A stretch of 64,000 nucleotides of DNA from Pseudomaricurvus hydrocarbonicus (lineage in GTDB: Bacteria > Pseudomonadota > Gammaproteobacteria > Pseudomonadales > Cellvibrionaceae), in contig NZ_JAAONZ010000014.1 in assembly GCF_011602365.1 (NCBI RefSeq), positions 99,672 through 163,671 on the forward strand, given 5' to 3'. Of this stretch, positions 35,806 through 43,798 are shown one piece after another (position 1 is the stretch's first letter; each line of letters starts with the position of its first letter). The position numbers were made by a program, and so were the translations under genes. Under the pieces are notes generated by a model. That model saw only the letters and a list, made by a program, of their open reading frames with translations. It made no database searches and was not told the origin of the DNA.

Positions 35806-36066
35806 TTATTCTTGTTTACGAGCTTGGGCTTCTTGCTTAATGGTCGTGGGTTGACCCACGTCACCGCGATAGACCTGCAGGGCATTTTCCGCTTTATAAG
35901 CATCAAGTCCTTCCTTTTCACCTTCGAAACCTCTGGGATTAGCGGTCTGCAACTCAGTGATGCTGGCGAGGCTTTCGCCTCGTGGGTAGTCTCGGTAATT
36001 AGCGCATGCCATCAGGGTGAGGAGCGAAGCACACACCGCGGCTAATTTGAGGGCTGAAGTTTTCAT
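35806..36066 (-). CDS. small Tad-locus lipoprotein
   Basis: An 86-residue protein with a lipoprotein signal (MKTSALKLAAVCASLLTLMAC, lipobox LMAC, Cys21). The mature part is hydrophilic, with Gln, Glu and Lys, and probably unstructured. It lies between the secretin gene and the TadG-like gene, so it may assist the secretin at the outer membrane, although no family signature is visible. The 186-base gap before the TadG-like gene shows no clear terminator. Confidence 0.7.
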   Translation of the reverse strand: MKTSALKLAAVCASLLTLMACANYRDYPRGESLASITELQTANPRGFEGEKEGLDAYKAENALQVYRGDVGQPTTIKQEAQARKQE

Positions 36067-36126
36067 TTTCGTTGAGTCCTTTTTATTGAAGATGATGTCA
36101 ATTATTTAATTAAGACGAAGTCCGTT

Positions 36127-37704
36127 TTAGTTAAGGCTATGACCAAAACTTTGGTCTATACCCCCACTTTTTACTGGCAGGGTTTGGGCTGTTGAAGTTG
36201 ACTTTGTGCCTGATTTTTCAGGGGTGCCGTAGGTGCGTCCTAACAAATAGAATTCCAGGTCTGAGGGGGCAACAAAATGATCTGTGGGCAATGCGGGCTT
36301 ATCTTTAAACGGCGTGGCTAAAACCGGAGTTACCAGAATGACCAGTTCGGTTTCCCCGGATTCAAACTCCGAGCTTCGAAACAGCTGACCCAAAATGGGG
36401 ATGTCCCCTAAACCGGGAAATTTCGTCACCACTTCGCGCATGTTTTCACTGATCAGTCCGGCAATGCCAATGGTTTCTCCGTCGGCCAGTTCAACCGAGG
36501 ATTGAGCACTGCGTTTGGTGAGGCTTGGAATTAAAAAGGTGCTAGTGGAATCCTCAGCTCGAATAATGACGGAGTTGCCATTAATCAATTCACTAACGCT
36601 GACATCCAGGGTCAAATTAATTCGACCGGAATCCAGCACCACAGGAACAAAGTTTACACCTACACCAAACTCTTTGAATTCAATGGTGGTGCCTCGGTCT
36701 CCTCGGGGAATGGGGATGGGAAATTCACCGCCGGATAGGAATCTGGCTTCCTGCCCTGTCAGTGTGGTCAGTGTTGGTTCGGCCAGTATTTTGGCTGAAC
36801 CATTTTCTTTGGCGGCTTCCAAGGTCATATTGAAGATAAAGTTTTCACTCAGGAAGCTGCCGAATAAACCTTTATCCGCAATGGATAGGTCATTGGGCAT
36901 GAATTCATCGATAACAGGGCCCAAAGGTGCCGATTCACCAAAGACGGGGATGCGGACATCATCCGGCTCAAACAAAGCGTCTGGAAAGGTTGCTCCTCCA
37001 TTAACTCCCCCCAGATTCCAGTTACTGTCACCAATACCCAGTGCATTAAACTTGACACCCAATTTTTTCATGCTGCTTCGATTCATCTCCGCGACAGTCA
37101 CTTTTAACATGACCTGCTGGGCACCGCCGACACTCATTAGATTGACGATTCGATTTTCCTTGTCTTCTTTCGCTTTTCCATCTCCTTCCATCCTTTGGGC
37201 TACTGAGACGTAGCTTTGAGCTATTTTCAGAGCTGTGTTCATTCTGGCGGTAGACGATACCTGTCCGCCTAGGACCAGAGAACCTTGGGAGCTGTAAACC
37301 TCAATGCGCTCGTCGGGCAGTACCCGAAACAGTTTGGCCTTAAGCGTGTTGAGATCATGGGTCACTTCGATGTCAATGGCTTTAATTAACTGGCTGTTTT
37401 TATTCCACAATAAGACATTGGTTGTCCCGAGTTTTTTTCCAAGGACATACAGTTGGCCGTTACGCAGTACCAGGATATCCGCAATGTCCGGATTGCCCAT
37501 AGAAACTTTTTGAATCGGAACATTAATGTCCAGAATTTGAGATTTATACAATGGTACCTGCATGTTGTCATTGTAGGTGCTGTCAGGGCTGAGGCTGGTC
37601 AGTTCAGCCATGGCGTTGGGTGCCAGCGATGTCAAAGCCAGATACACTAATGCTCCGGCAATGATTAAAGGCAATATTTTTTTAAATTGACCTAGCGGGT
37701 GCAT
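36127..37704 (-). CDS. cpaC: Tad secretin CpaC/RcpA
   Basis: A 525-residue outer-membrane secretin. A signal-anchor-like N-terminus is followed by the pilus-type N-domain (SQILDINVPIQKVSMGNPDIADI), a BON-like region (TLKAKLFRVLPDERIEVYSSQGSLVLGGQVSS) and the secretin homology domain with LAEPTLTTLTGQEARFLSGGEFPIP and the VPxLGDIPILGQLF motif (FPGLGDIPILGQLFRS). It forms the channel for the Flp pilus. A 148-base gap separates it from cpaB. Confidence 0.94.
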   Translation of the reverse strand: MHPLGQFKKILPLIIAGALVYLALTSLAPNAMAELTSLSPDSTYNDNMQVPLYKSQILDINVPIQKVSMGNPDIADILVLRNGQLYVLGKKLGTTNVLLWNKNSQLIKAIDIEVTHDLNTLKAKLFRVLPDERIEVYSSQGSLVLGGQVSSTARMNTALKIAQSYVSVAQRMEGDGKAKEDKENRIVNLMSVGGAQQVMLKVTVAEMNRSSMKKLGVKFNALGIGDSNWNLGGVNGGATFPDALFEPDDVRIPVFGESAPLGPVIDEFMPNDLSIADKGLFGSFLSENFIFNMTLEAAKENGSAKILAEPTLTTLTGQEARFLSGGEFPIPIPRGDRGTTIEFKEFGVGVNFVPVVLDSGRINLTLDVSVSELINGNSVIIRAEDSTSTFLIPSLTKRSAQSSVELADGETIGIAGLISENMREVVTKFPGLGDIPILGQLFRSSEFESGETELVILVTPVLATPFKDKPALPTDHFVAPSDLEFYLLGRTYGTPEKSGTKSTSTAQTLPVKSGGIDQSFGHSLN

Positions 37705-37852
37705 AGGAAATTCCTTTTAACAATATAAAAACCAAAGCTCGTTTGTGTGTATTGAACAAATCGAGGCGTCTCATTCTTCTTTATTAGTACTGGGCCAGTC
37801 TTTATGGGGACTGTCGTCTTTTGAAATTCTGCCTTATGATTTATTCGAGCAC

Positions 37853-38626
37853 TCATTTTTTGTACGTCACTTTTTTGACTTCTGCGTCCGTGCCACGAAT
37901 GACCGTGACATAAGAGGTTTGATACGGGTTGTAAGTGCTGCGTTTGACAATTTTCTTCGGCTCTGGGGCTGGCGGTTCATCCTCTTCCAGAGGGTTGCGC
38001 AGTGTCAGCTGGATGGAGCCTTCCTCCCGGGCCTTGACGATGGTTTCTGCCTGGGTCGGTGTGGTTTCCAGGGTGACCGCTCGTACAATCACCGGATCAT
38101 TTTTGTTGGTACTTTGGGTTTGATCAACAGCCAGAACTTTAATTTTCTTGAGTATGGTGTCCGTCGTGGTTTTTTTCTGATCGCGTTTGGATGCCAGTAC
38201 ATCCACCATGTTGCCGGGAAGCAAAAAACCCGCGACCCCAATAACATCATCCACTCGCACCGTGATGGCACGTTTATTCGGACTGATGATCGCCGCCAGA
38301 GTAGAGCCTTCGAGGTGTTTGGAAATACGCTGGCCGCGTAAAATATCACCCTCAAGAATGATTTCTTTAGTGACCATATCCACGGCTTCTTCCAGGTTGT
38401 GAATGGCATCGTTGGGCGCCAGATCTTCCGGAACCTGAAGCAGCTTGAGATTAACCGCTTCCAGTTTGTGGCCATAGGGTATGTCGGTGGCAGCAACCAC
38501 CACTCCGGTACTTGACTCCAGCTGTGGCTGATTTTTGGCCAGTGCCCAGTTGTTCGCCAGCCAGGCGGCCGAGATGGCGAGCAGAGCCGAGACAGTGAGC
38601 AATAGGGTAGTTCTTGGTTTCATCAT
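37853..38626 (-). CDS. cpaB: Flp pilus assembly protein CpaB/RcpC
   Basis: A 257-residue periplasmic protein with an N-terminal membrane anchor (LLLTVSALLAISAAWLANNWALA) and an SAF domain (GVVVAATDIPYGHKLEAVNLK), followed by the family hallmark GVAGFLLPGNMVDVLASK. CpaB/RcpC is thought to modify or gate the secretin. The start codon overlaps the stop of the preceding AAA+ ATPase gene in an ATGA, so the two are co-translated. Confidence 0.93.
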   Translation of the reverse strand: MMKPRTTLLLTVSALLAISAAWLANNWALAKNQPQLESSTGVVVAATDIPYGHKLEAVNLKLLQVPEDLAPNDAIHNLEEAVDMVTKEIILEGDILRGQRISKHLEGSTLAAIISPNKRAITVRVDDVIGVAGFLLPGNMVDVLASKRDQKKTTTDTILKKIKVLAVDQTQSTNKNDPVIVRAVTLETTPTQAETIVKAREEGSIQLTLRNPLEEDEPPAPEPKKIVKRSTYNPYQTSYVTVIRGTDAEVKKVTYKK

Positions 38627-40278
38627 GGGGCGTCCCTCTGGAATGAAGTGTCAGGCTTGGGGTGGTTTGTCAGGTTTGTAGGGTGCTTTGCAGACTGCGT
38701 GAGTGGTTGACGGTCAGACACTGTTTGATCTGTTGCAAGAGTTGATGAATCAGTTCGCTGTTCAGCCTCGTCAGCGGAGACGATATTGTTTTCATTGAGA
38801 TCAACAAAGTAGGTATTCCATGCCCACTGCAGACGCTTTGTTGTCATCACCTCCGTTTCCTGATGGTAATAGGCATGATCGCGAGCAATGCCCAACAGGT
38901 CCCTCGGGTGGCAGGGCAGCAGCGGTGTCCGGTTTTTCTGGTGCAATTCGGTTAATAAAAATGCAAAGGTATCGGGATTAAAAGGGACATCATGTTGATG
39001 GCATTGGCTTTCCCAAATTCTTTGATAAGCCTGAGTGGTGAGATAGTCAAAGCGAATCTTGTAGCCAATGCGTCTGAGGAAGGCTTCATCGGCCAAGTCC
39101 AGCGGGTTGAGGTTCGATGAAAAAATCAGAATTTGATCAAAGGGCACTTCAAAGTGACGGCCACTACCAAGGGTCAAAAAATCCCGCTTTTCTTCCATGG
39201 GGACAATCCAGCGATTGAAAATCTCCGCAGGCGAGGGTTTTTGCCGTCCCATGTCATCGATAATAAAAATTCCACCGTTGGCTTTGAGCTGCAAAGGCGC
39301 CTGAAACTGGCGGGTGGCGGGATTGAACTGGATATCCAGCATATCCATGGTCAGTTCGCCGCCGCACAACACCACTGGGCGTTTGCAAAGCAGCCAGCGA
39401 GGGTCCCGATGGCGGTCAATCAGTAAGCTGTTTTTTTGATTCTGCTTGTCATTGATCGTGTGGTTATTAGAGCTATCCCCGAGGTTATCAATGGCATCGT
39501 TGGTTTCGTTGCCGCCTGGGGCGGGTTGCACGTCATTAATGATTTCATGGATCAGGGGGTCAAACACTTCAATGATGGTGTCGTCGATGGCAATGGCGTA
39601 GGGAATGGCGCAGTGATCACCAAACACACCGGGCAGTTGAGCAATGGTGTAGGTCTTACCGGAGCCGGCGGGGCCATAGATGAAGATGGCCCGTCCGGAA
39701 TTCACCGCCATGCCAATTTGGTCCTTGATGTTGGGGTCGATGACAAAGTTGGCAAATACCTTGTCAATCATTGGGCCATCGACCACGCGGCGATGAATAG
39801 AGTGGTGCTGAATTTGAAATTGATAATCCTGCAGGGGGACAGGGGCCGGGCCGATATAACCACTTTGCGCCAACGCTTCCAGGGCGCTGGCGCGGCCGCG
39901 CTCAGTCAGACCGTAGCGCAGGGTTGCGCTGATGGCGTGATTGGGGCGGACTTCAATAATTGCGTCACGACGCAGTATCTGCAAAATCTCATCAACCACC
40001 GCGCCGCCGAGTGCCATTTTTTGAGACAGACTGTGGGCGGTTAGCATGCCGGCTTCGTACAGGTGTTTACAGCAAAGTTGCGTTAAAAGCCGCTCGCTCA
40101 AACCGGTACTTTGAATCGTGACGGGTGATAGCGACGTTGTGGAGAAATCACTTGTGACCTGGGTGTTCAGGCGCAGGGTGGTTGTTGCTTCTCCGTGGGT
40201 CTTGCCTGACTCAGATCCCTGTGATGAGAAAGTGTCTATGGTATCTGTCGTCAGCGCTGGATTCTCAAGTGGCGTCAT
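38623..40278 (-). CDS. AAA+ ATPase with winged-helix-like N-terminus in the Tad operon
   Basis: A 551-residue ATPase. After an 50-residue Ser/Thr-rich tail comes a helical, winged-helix-like region (LTERGRASALEALAQ), then Walker A GPAGSGKT (202-209), a Walker B-type GGIFIIDDMGRQKPS and a sensor region LIFSSNLNPLDLADEAFLRRIGYK. An Asn/Asp-rich insertion separates A and B motifs. It is not one of the canonical Tad proteins. It lies between the prepilin peptidase and cpaB genes and overlaps cpaB by four bases, so it belongs to the pilus operon. Start chosen at the ATG behind AGAGAAAA; an in-frame TTG lies 21 bases upstream. Specific role unknown. Confidence 0.82.
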   Translation of the reverse strand: MTPLENPALTTDTIDTFSSQGSESGKTHGEATTTLRLNTQVTSDFSTTSLSPVTIQSTGLSERLLTQLCCKHLYEAGMLTAHSLSQKMALGGAVVDEILQILRRDAIIEVRPNHAISATLRYGLTERGRASALEALAQSGYIGPAPVPLQDYQFQIQHHSIHRRVVDGPMIDKVFANFVIDPNIKDQIGMAVNSGRAIFIYGPAGSGKTYTIAQLPGVFGDHCAIPYAIAIDDTIIEVFDPLIHEIINDVQPAPGGNETNDAIDNLGDSSNNHTINDKQNQKNSLLIDRHRDPRWLLCKRPVVLCGGELTMDMLDIQFNPATRQFQAPLQLKANGGIFIIDDMGRQKPSPAEIFNRWIVPMEEKRDFLTLGSGRHFEVPFDQILIFSSNLNPLDLADEAFLRRIGYKIRFDYLTTQAYQRIWESQCHQHDVPFNPDTFAFLLTELHQKNRTPLLPCHPRDLLGIARDHAYYHQETEVMTTKRLQWAWNTYFVDLNENNIVSADEAEQRTDSSTLATDQTVSDRQPLTQSAKHPTNLTNHPKPDTSFQRDAP

Positions 40279-40315
40279 AGTTTTTTCTCTAAAAGCCAAG
40301 GTTTTATGGTGGTGT

Positions 40316-40903
40316 TCATAAGCTATTCATGGCTTGGTTCAACAAGGGCTCTGGCACTAAGCTCTCTTGCAGTAGCACAATGCTAAACCCCACGGTGATG
40401 GCAATGGCGAACGGGAATTTTTCAGCGGCGACTTCATCCTCTGCCGGGGGCTGATACACCCACTGAAAGGTCCGTACCCAGGTTTTCAGCATGAAGTAAT
40501 AGCGTTTAAGGTATTGGGGTAATCCTCCTTTAACAAGGAGAATGCCCAGACCTAACAATGATCCTGCCACTAAGCTGAAGAGAGCAGCATTCAGAGCTTG
40601 TGGTTCGCTCACAAAAACCGCCGCGCCAGCAATCAGTTTGACGTCTCCGGCGCCCATTGCTCCGATGAGGTACAGCATAAAAAAGATAAAAAAAGCCAAG
40701 GTGGCTGCGGCCAGGCCGTGCAGTACACCAAGAGTTCCTTGCGTGTAGGCTTGATAGGTGAGCCCCAATATAAAAAGACAACCATTTAAAAGGTTGGGTA
40801 TGCGGTGGTATTTAAAATCAAACGCCGTTGCCAACAGTAGGCCTGCCATCAATACGGTGCAGGCCAGGTTTTGCGGGGTAATCTCGTGGAATAAAGACAT
40901 CAT
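40316..40903 (-). CDS. tadV: Flp prepilin peptidase TadV/CpaA
   Basis: A 195-residue aspartic peptidase of family A24 with about six membrane segments, which cleaves the Flp prepilin and pseudopilins. The two catalytic aspartates are visible: one in TAFDFKYHRIPN and one in the GxGD motif (MGAGDVKLIAG). The short form, without the N-terminal methylase domain of PilD, is typical of Tad systems. It lies between flp and the AAA+ ATPase gene. Confidence 0.93.
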   Translation of the reverse strand: MMSLFHEITPQNLACTVLMAGLLLATAFDFKYHRIPNLLNGCLFILGLTYQAYTQGTLGVLHGLAAATLAFFIFFMLYLIGAMGAGDVKLIAGAAVFVSEPQALNAALFSLVAGSLLGLGILLVKGGLPQYLKRYYFMLKTWVRTFQWVYQPPAEDEVAAEKFPFAIAITVGFSIVLLQESLVPEPLLNQAMNSL

Positions 40904-41039
40904 CAGGCCACTTCTGTCATTCGTGTTATTGAGGGCAAGGCTTTTCTGTTCACTCTAGACCTACCGGCATACCAACCTAGAATGCTGAATTGACATACCG
41001 GAGGTTATTATTAAGTCGAAAATGATTGTGGATTGGTGA

Positions 41040-41222
41040 TTAAGGAACTGGAGTTATGACAGCAGCCAGAGAATTAATTGCCGCGGCTACATTGTCACCC
41101 AGCAATGTGAACGCTGCGACAGACCCGGCCACGATTAAACTGCCGGCTACGGCATACTCCACGGTTTCCAAACCTTCTTCGTCACGAAGAAAATCCATTA
41201 TCTTGTGTTTAAAATCAGTCAT
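41040..41222 (-). CDS. flp: Flp family type IVb pilin
   Basis: A 60-residue major pilin precursor. The leader MTDFKHKIMDFLRDEEG is followed by the cleavage site and the mature start LETVEYAVAGSLIVAG, with the conserved Glu-Tyr at mature positions 5 and 6, then a hydrophobic helix and a short tail. GGAG lies 8 bases before the ATG. It is the first gene of the Tad locus and the only Flp pilin copy in it. The 5' leader contains a small hairpin AGGAG/CTCCT at 41268-41285. Confidence 0.94.
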   Translation of the reverse strand: MTDFKHKIMDFLRDEEGLETVEYAVAGSLIVAGSVAAFTLLGDNVAAAINSLAAVITPVP

Positions 41223-41585
41223 TGTGAAAACTCCAAATTTGAAGATCGAAAGTAATTGAAATTGACTAGGAGACAGCTCACTCCTGGCCTTAAATCTAGG
41301 TTCCAGGAAAAAACACGGTTAGGAGCATTTTGCAAACAAGTAGGAAAATTTTGACGAGTTGGAAAGACTGATTATTTCAGTTATATAAAAGCTAAATCTT
41401 TAGATTGATGTTTGAGCGTGAAGGTGGCTTTGAGGGCGATAAAGAAGATATAAGTGACATTTAGAGGAATGGTTTTTTCAAATCTTTTTCTTATTCTTAA
41501 TAAATATAACGTATTTCACGACAAATTGATTAAGCTTAAGCGTGAAAGGTTGTTATCTATACTTATTTATATAGCGAGGAGATAC

Positions 41586-41639
41586 ATGCAAGAACATATC
41601 CTCCTATACAAAGCTGGACTTATAGAGGAAAACCATTAG
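41586..41639 (+). CDS. possible 17-residue leader peptide before the AraC-type gene
   Basis: MQEHILLYKAGLIEENH, with GAGGAG four bases before the ATG and the stop 20 bases before the regulator's start. A longer in-frame version from GTG 41454 would give 61 residues but has no ribosome-binding site. Otherwise 41223-41585 is AT-rich and holds only the flp promoter region; no further gene is seen. Confidence 0.3.
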   Translation: MQEHILLYKAGLIEENH

Positions 41640-41659
41640 TGTTTTTTTAAGGATGATTG

Positions 41660-42436
41660 GTGCACATGGATACTTCCATTTTGTGGTTTAATTTATCCAG
41701 TCCTGAGAATAAATCGAATGTCGCCGATGAATTTAGCAAACATTGTCAGGTACTGGAATATGAATATTCTTCGGGACTGTTGGAAGATGTAGTTCGTCAA
41801 GTCAACCTGATTTGCTTTGAGTACGATTTTCCTGACGTGGCCAGCCTGGAGCTGTTGAGGACGACTCGTATTCAATACCCATCTGTACCGGTGATGATGA
41901 TTTCCTGTGTGCACTCGGAAGAGCTGGCTATCTGGGCTTTGCGCATGCAGATCCGGGAATATTTTGTGTCGCCGGTGTCGGCTCAGGAAGTAAAATCCGT
42001 GGTTGAGGCTCTGGAGTCTCAACAGCGTCGCGATGCGGGTATTATTGACTTAACACACAGTCGCCGTTTTGCGTTGCCTACCGATTGTCGTTATCACAAC
42101 AGTGCACAGAAGACGAGTGTGATGCCGGCGATCAACTATGTGCAGACGCATTTGCATGAAAAAATTCGTGAAGTGGAAGTGGCCAGACTCTGTAATATGT
42201 CACCTTTCAAGTTCAGCCGGGAATTCAAACGCTGTTACGACATGACGTTTCAGGAATACGTCATTACCTTGCGCATGAAAAAAGCCTCCGAACTGCTGGT
42301 CAACCCCAATGTTTTGGTGGCCGATGTGGCCTATCAGGTGGGATTTCGCGATCCGTCCTATTTTACCCGCTTGTTCAAAAAGCATAAGGGTATCTCCCCC
42401 AGCGATTGTCGCGGTGCCGAGACGGCCCTCAGTTAA
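41660..42436 (+). CDS. AraC-type regulator with degenerate receiver domain
   Basis: A 258-residue protein. The N-terminal 120 residues look like a response-regulator receiver, but the phospho-acceptor position is Glu (LICFEYDFPD, residue 54) and the conserved Lys is Ser (FVSPVS). A C-terminal AraC-family DNA-binding domain has both helix-turn-helix motifs (VEVARLCNMSPFKFSREFKRCYDM and VADVAYQVGFRDPSYFTRLFKKHKG). It is divergent from flp and is the obvious candidate regulator of the Tad locus. Start chosen at GTG 41660, ideally spaced from AAGGA; an ATG at 41666 is the alternative. Confidence 0.85.
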   Translation: MHMDTSILWFNLSSPENKSNVADEFSKHCQVLEYEYSSGLLEDVVRQVNLICFEYDFPDVASLELLRTTRIQYPSVPVMMISCVHSEELAIWALRMQIREYFVSPVSAQEVKSVVEALESQQRRDAGIIDLTHSRRFALPTDCRYHNSAQKTSVMPAINYVQTHLHEKIREVEVARLCNMSPFKFSREFKRCYDMTFQEYVITLRMKKASELLVNPNVLVADVAYQVGFRDPSYFTRLFKKHKGISPSDCRGAETALS

Positions 42437-42706
42437 TGGCTTAACCCTATCTGAAGTCTGTGTACTTGTGCCAAATTGCCTCTTACAGCCTTTAATTGTG
42501 CCTAATTGCAGTTAAAGTTTTCATCTTGTCTGCTTTAAACCGACTAACTATCTCCCTTCTCAATACCAGCCATCCTGGCCTCTAATGTTTCATTAGTCTG
42601 CTTTTTGATATCTATAGATTAATTCTTGTGAAACATAGGCGGGGGAGGTAATGTGCCCTCTATTGTAAGCTGGACGATGAACTGAAGGTCAGATTAAGGG
42701 TGTGAT

Positions 42707-43630
42707 ATGGCAACGCGACAGACCGCACTATTGGGGCAGTTGAGTGATGTGGACCTGCGATTGTTGCGGGTATTCCGGGCGGTGGCGGAATCCGGAGGCT
42801 TTTCGGCTGCAGAGCTGGAACTGAATATCGGGCGTTCGACCATCAGCCGTCACATCAAGGACCTGGAGGTGCGGCTGGGGGTTTCGCTTTGCCGCAGGGG
42901 CCGGGCAGGCTTTGCGCTCACCGATGAAGGGCGACAAATCTATCAGGCCACCTTGCGGTTATTGGCGTCACTGGAGTCGTTCCGCGGGGAGGTGGCCGAT
43001 GTGCACAAGCGCATGACCGGTCACCTGTCCATTGCCCTGTTTGATAAAACGGCCACCAACCCCGAAGCTAGAATCCATCAGGCCCTGGCCCGCTTCGACG
43101 ACCTGGCTCCGGAAGTCAGCCTCGACATCTATGTTGAACCGATTAATGAGGTCGAGCGTGGGGTCATGGAAGGGCGTTTTCAGCTGGGGGTCATCCCCGC
43201 GCACCGAAGTTCTCCCAGTCTGGATTATCAGCACCTGTTCTATGAGCAGATGTACCTCTACTGCGGCTATCGGCACCCCCTGTTTGACACTGCGGACATC
43301 AGCATCGCCGATGAGGATATCCGCCAGTCCAAATACGCTGGTCTGGGACACCATTCGCCTAATATGGAGGTGGGGAACCGCTTGGGGTTAAAGCGCGATG
43401 TCACGGTTAACGATCAGGAGGCCATTGTTCACTGTTTGCGCTCAGGCCGTTATATTGGCTATCTGCCGGATCACTACGCCGAGACCTTCCTTAAACAGGG
43501 CTTGATTCGGGCCATTTGCCCGGAAAGGTATCATTATGAATGTGATTTCGTGGCGATCCATCGAGGCTCTCCCAAGCCGTCGCGCATGGTGGCAACGATG
43601 CTGCAATGTCTGCAACAGGCACATGAATAA
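42707..43630 (+). CDS. LysR-type transcriptional regulator
   Basis: A 307-residue LysR protein with the N-terminal winged helix-turn-helix (LRLLRVFRAVAESGGFSAAELELNIGRSTISRHIKDLE, split at about 18-51) and a periplasmic-binding-protein-like effector domain. AAGGGTG precedes the ATG. It stands 168 bases before the aromatic amino acid hydroxylase gene on the same strand, so it may control amino-acid degradation nearby, but no effector is deducible. The preceding 270-base gap has a TGTTTCA/TGAAACA inverted repeat (42586-42635) that could be an operator. Confidence 0.88.
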   Translation: MATRQTALLGQLSDVDLRLLRVFRAVAESGGFSAAELELNIGRSTISRHIKDLEVRLGVSLCRRGRAGFALTDEGRQIYQATLRLLASLESFRGEVADVHKRMTGHLSIALFDKTATNPEARIHQALARFDDLAPEVSLDIYVEPINEVERGVMEGRFQLGVIPAHRSSPSLDYQHLFYEQMYLYCGYRHPLFDTADISIADEDIRQSKYAGLGHHSPNMEVGNRLGLKRDVTVNDQEAIVHCLRSGRYIGYLPDHYAETFLKQGLIRAICPERYHYECDFVAIHRGSPKPSRMVATMLQCLQQAHE

Positions 43631-43798
43631 AAGCAGAATCCAGCTATGCTTATTCAAATGCACCGGACTAAAAATCACCGTTAACATTTTTAGCCGGCAG
43701 GTGTCGGCTTGGCCAGTTCTGCATGGGGCTGCTTCGTTCGCAGTCACTGCGTTGAATGTGCCAGGCCAGGCCCTATTTCACTTCTGAGGCAGATGCGT

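Noticed and set aside
41454..41585. 61-residue protein from GTG 41454
   Set aside because: No ribosome-binding site and AT-rich composition; only its last 17 codons have a proper start.
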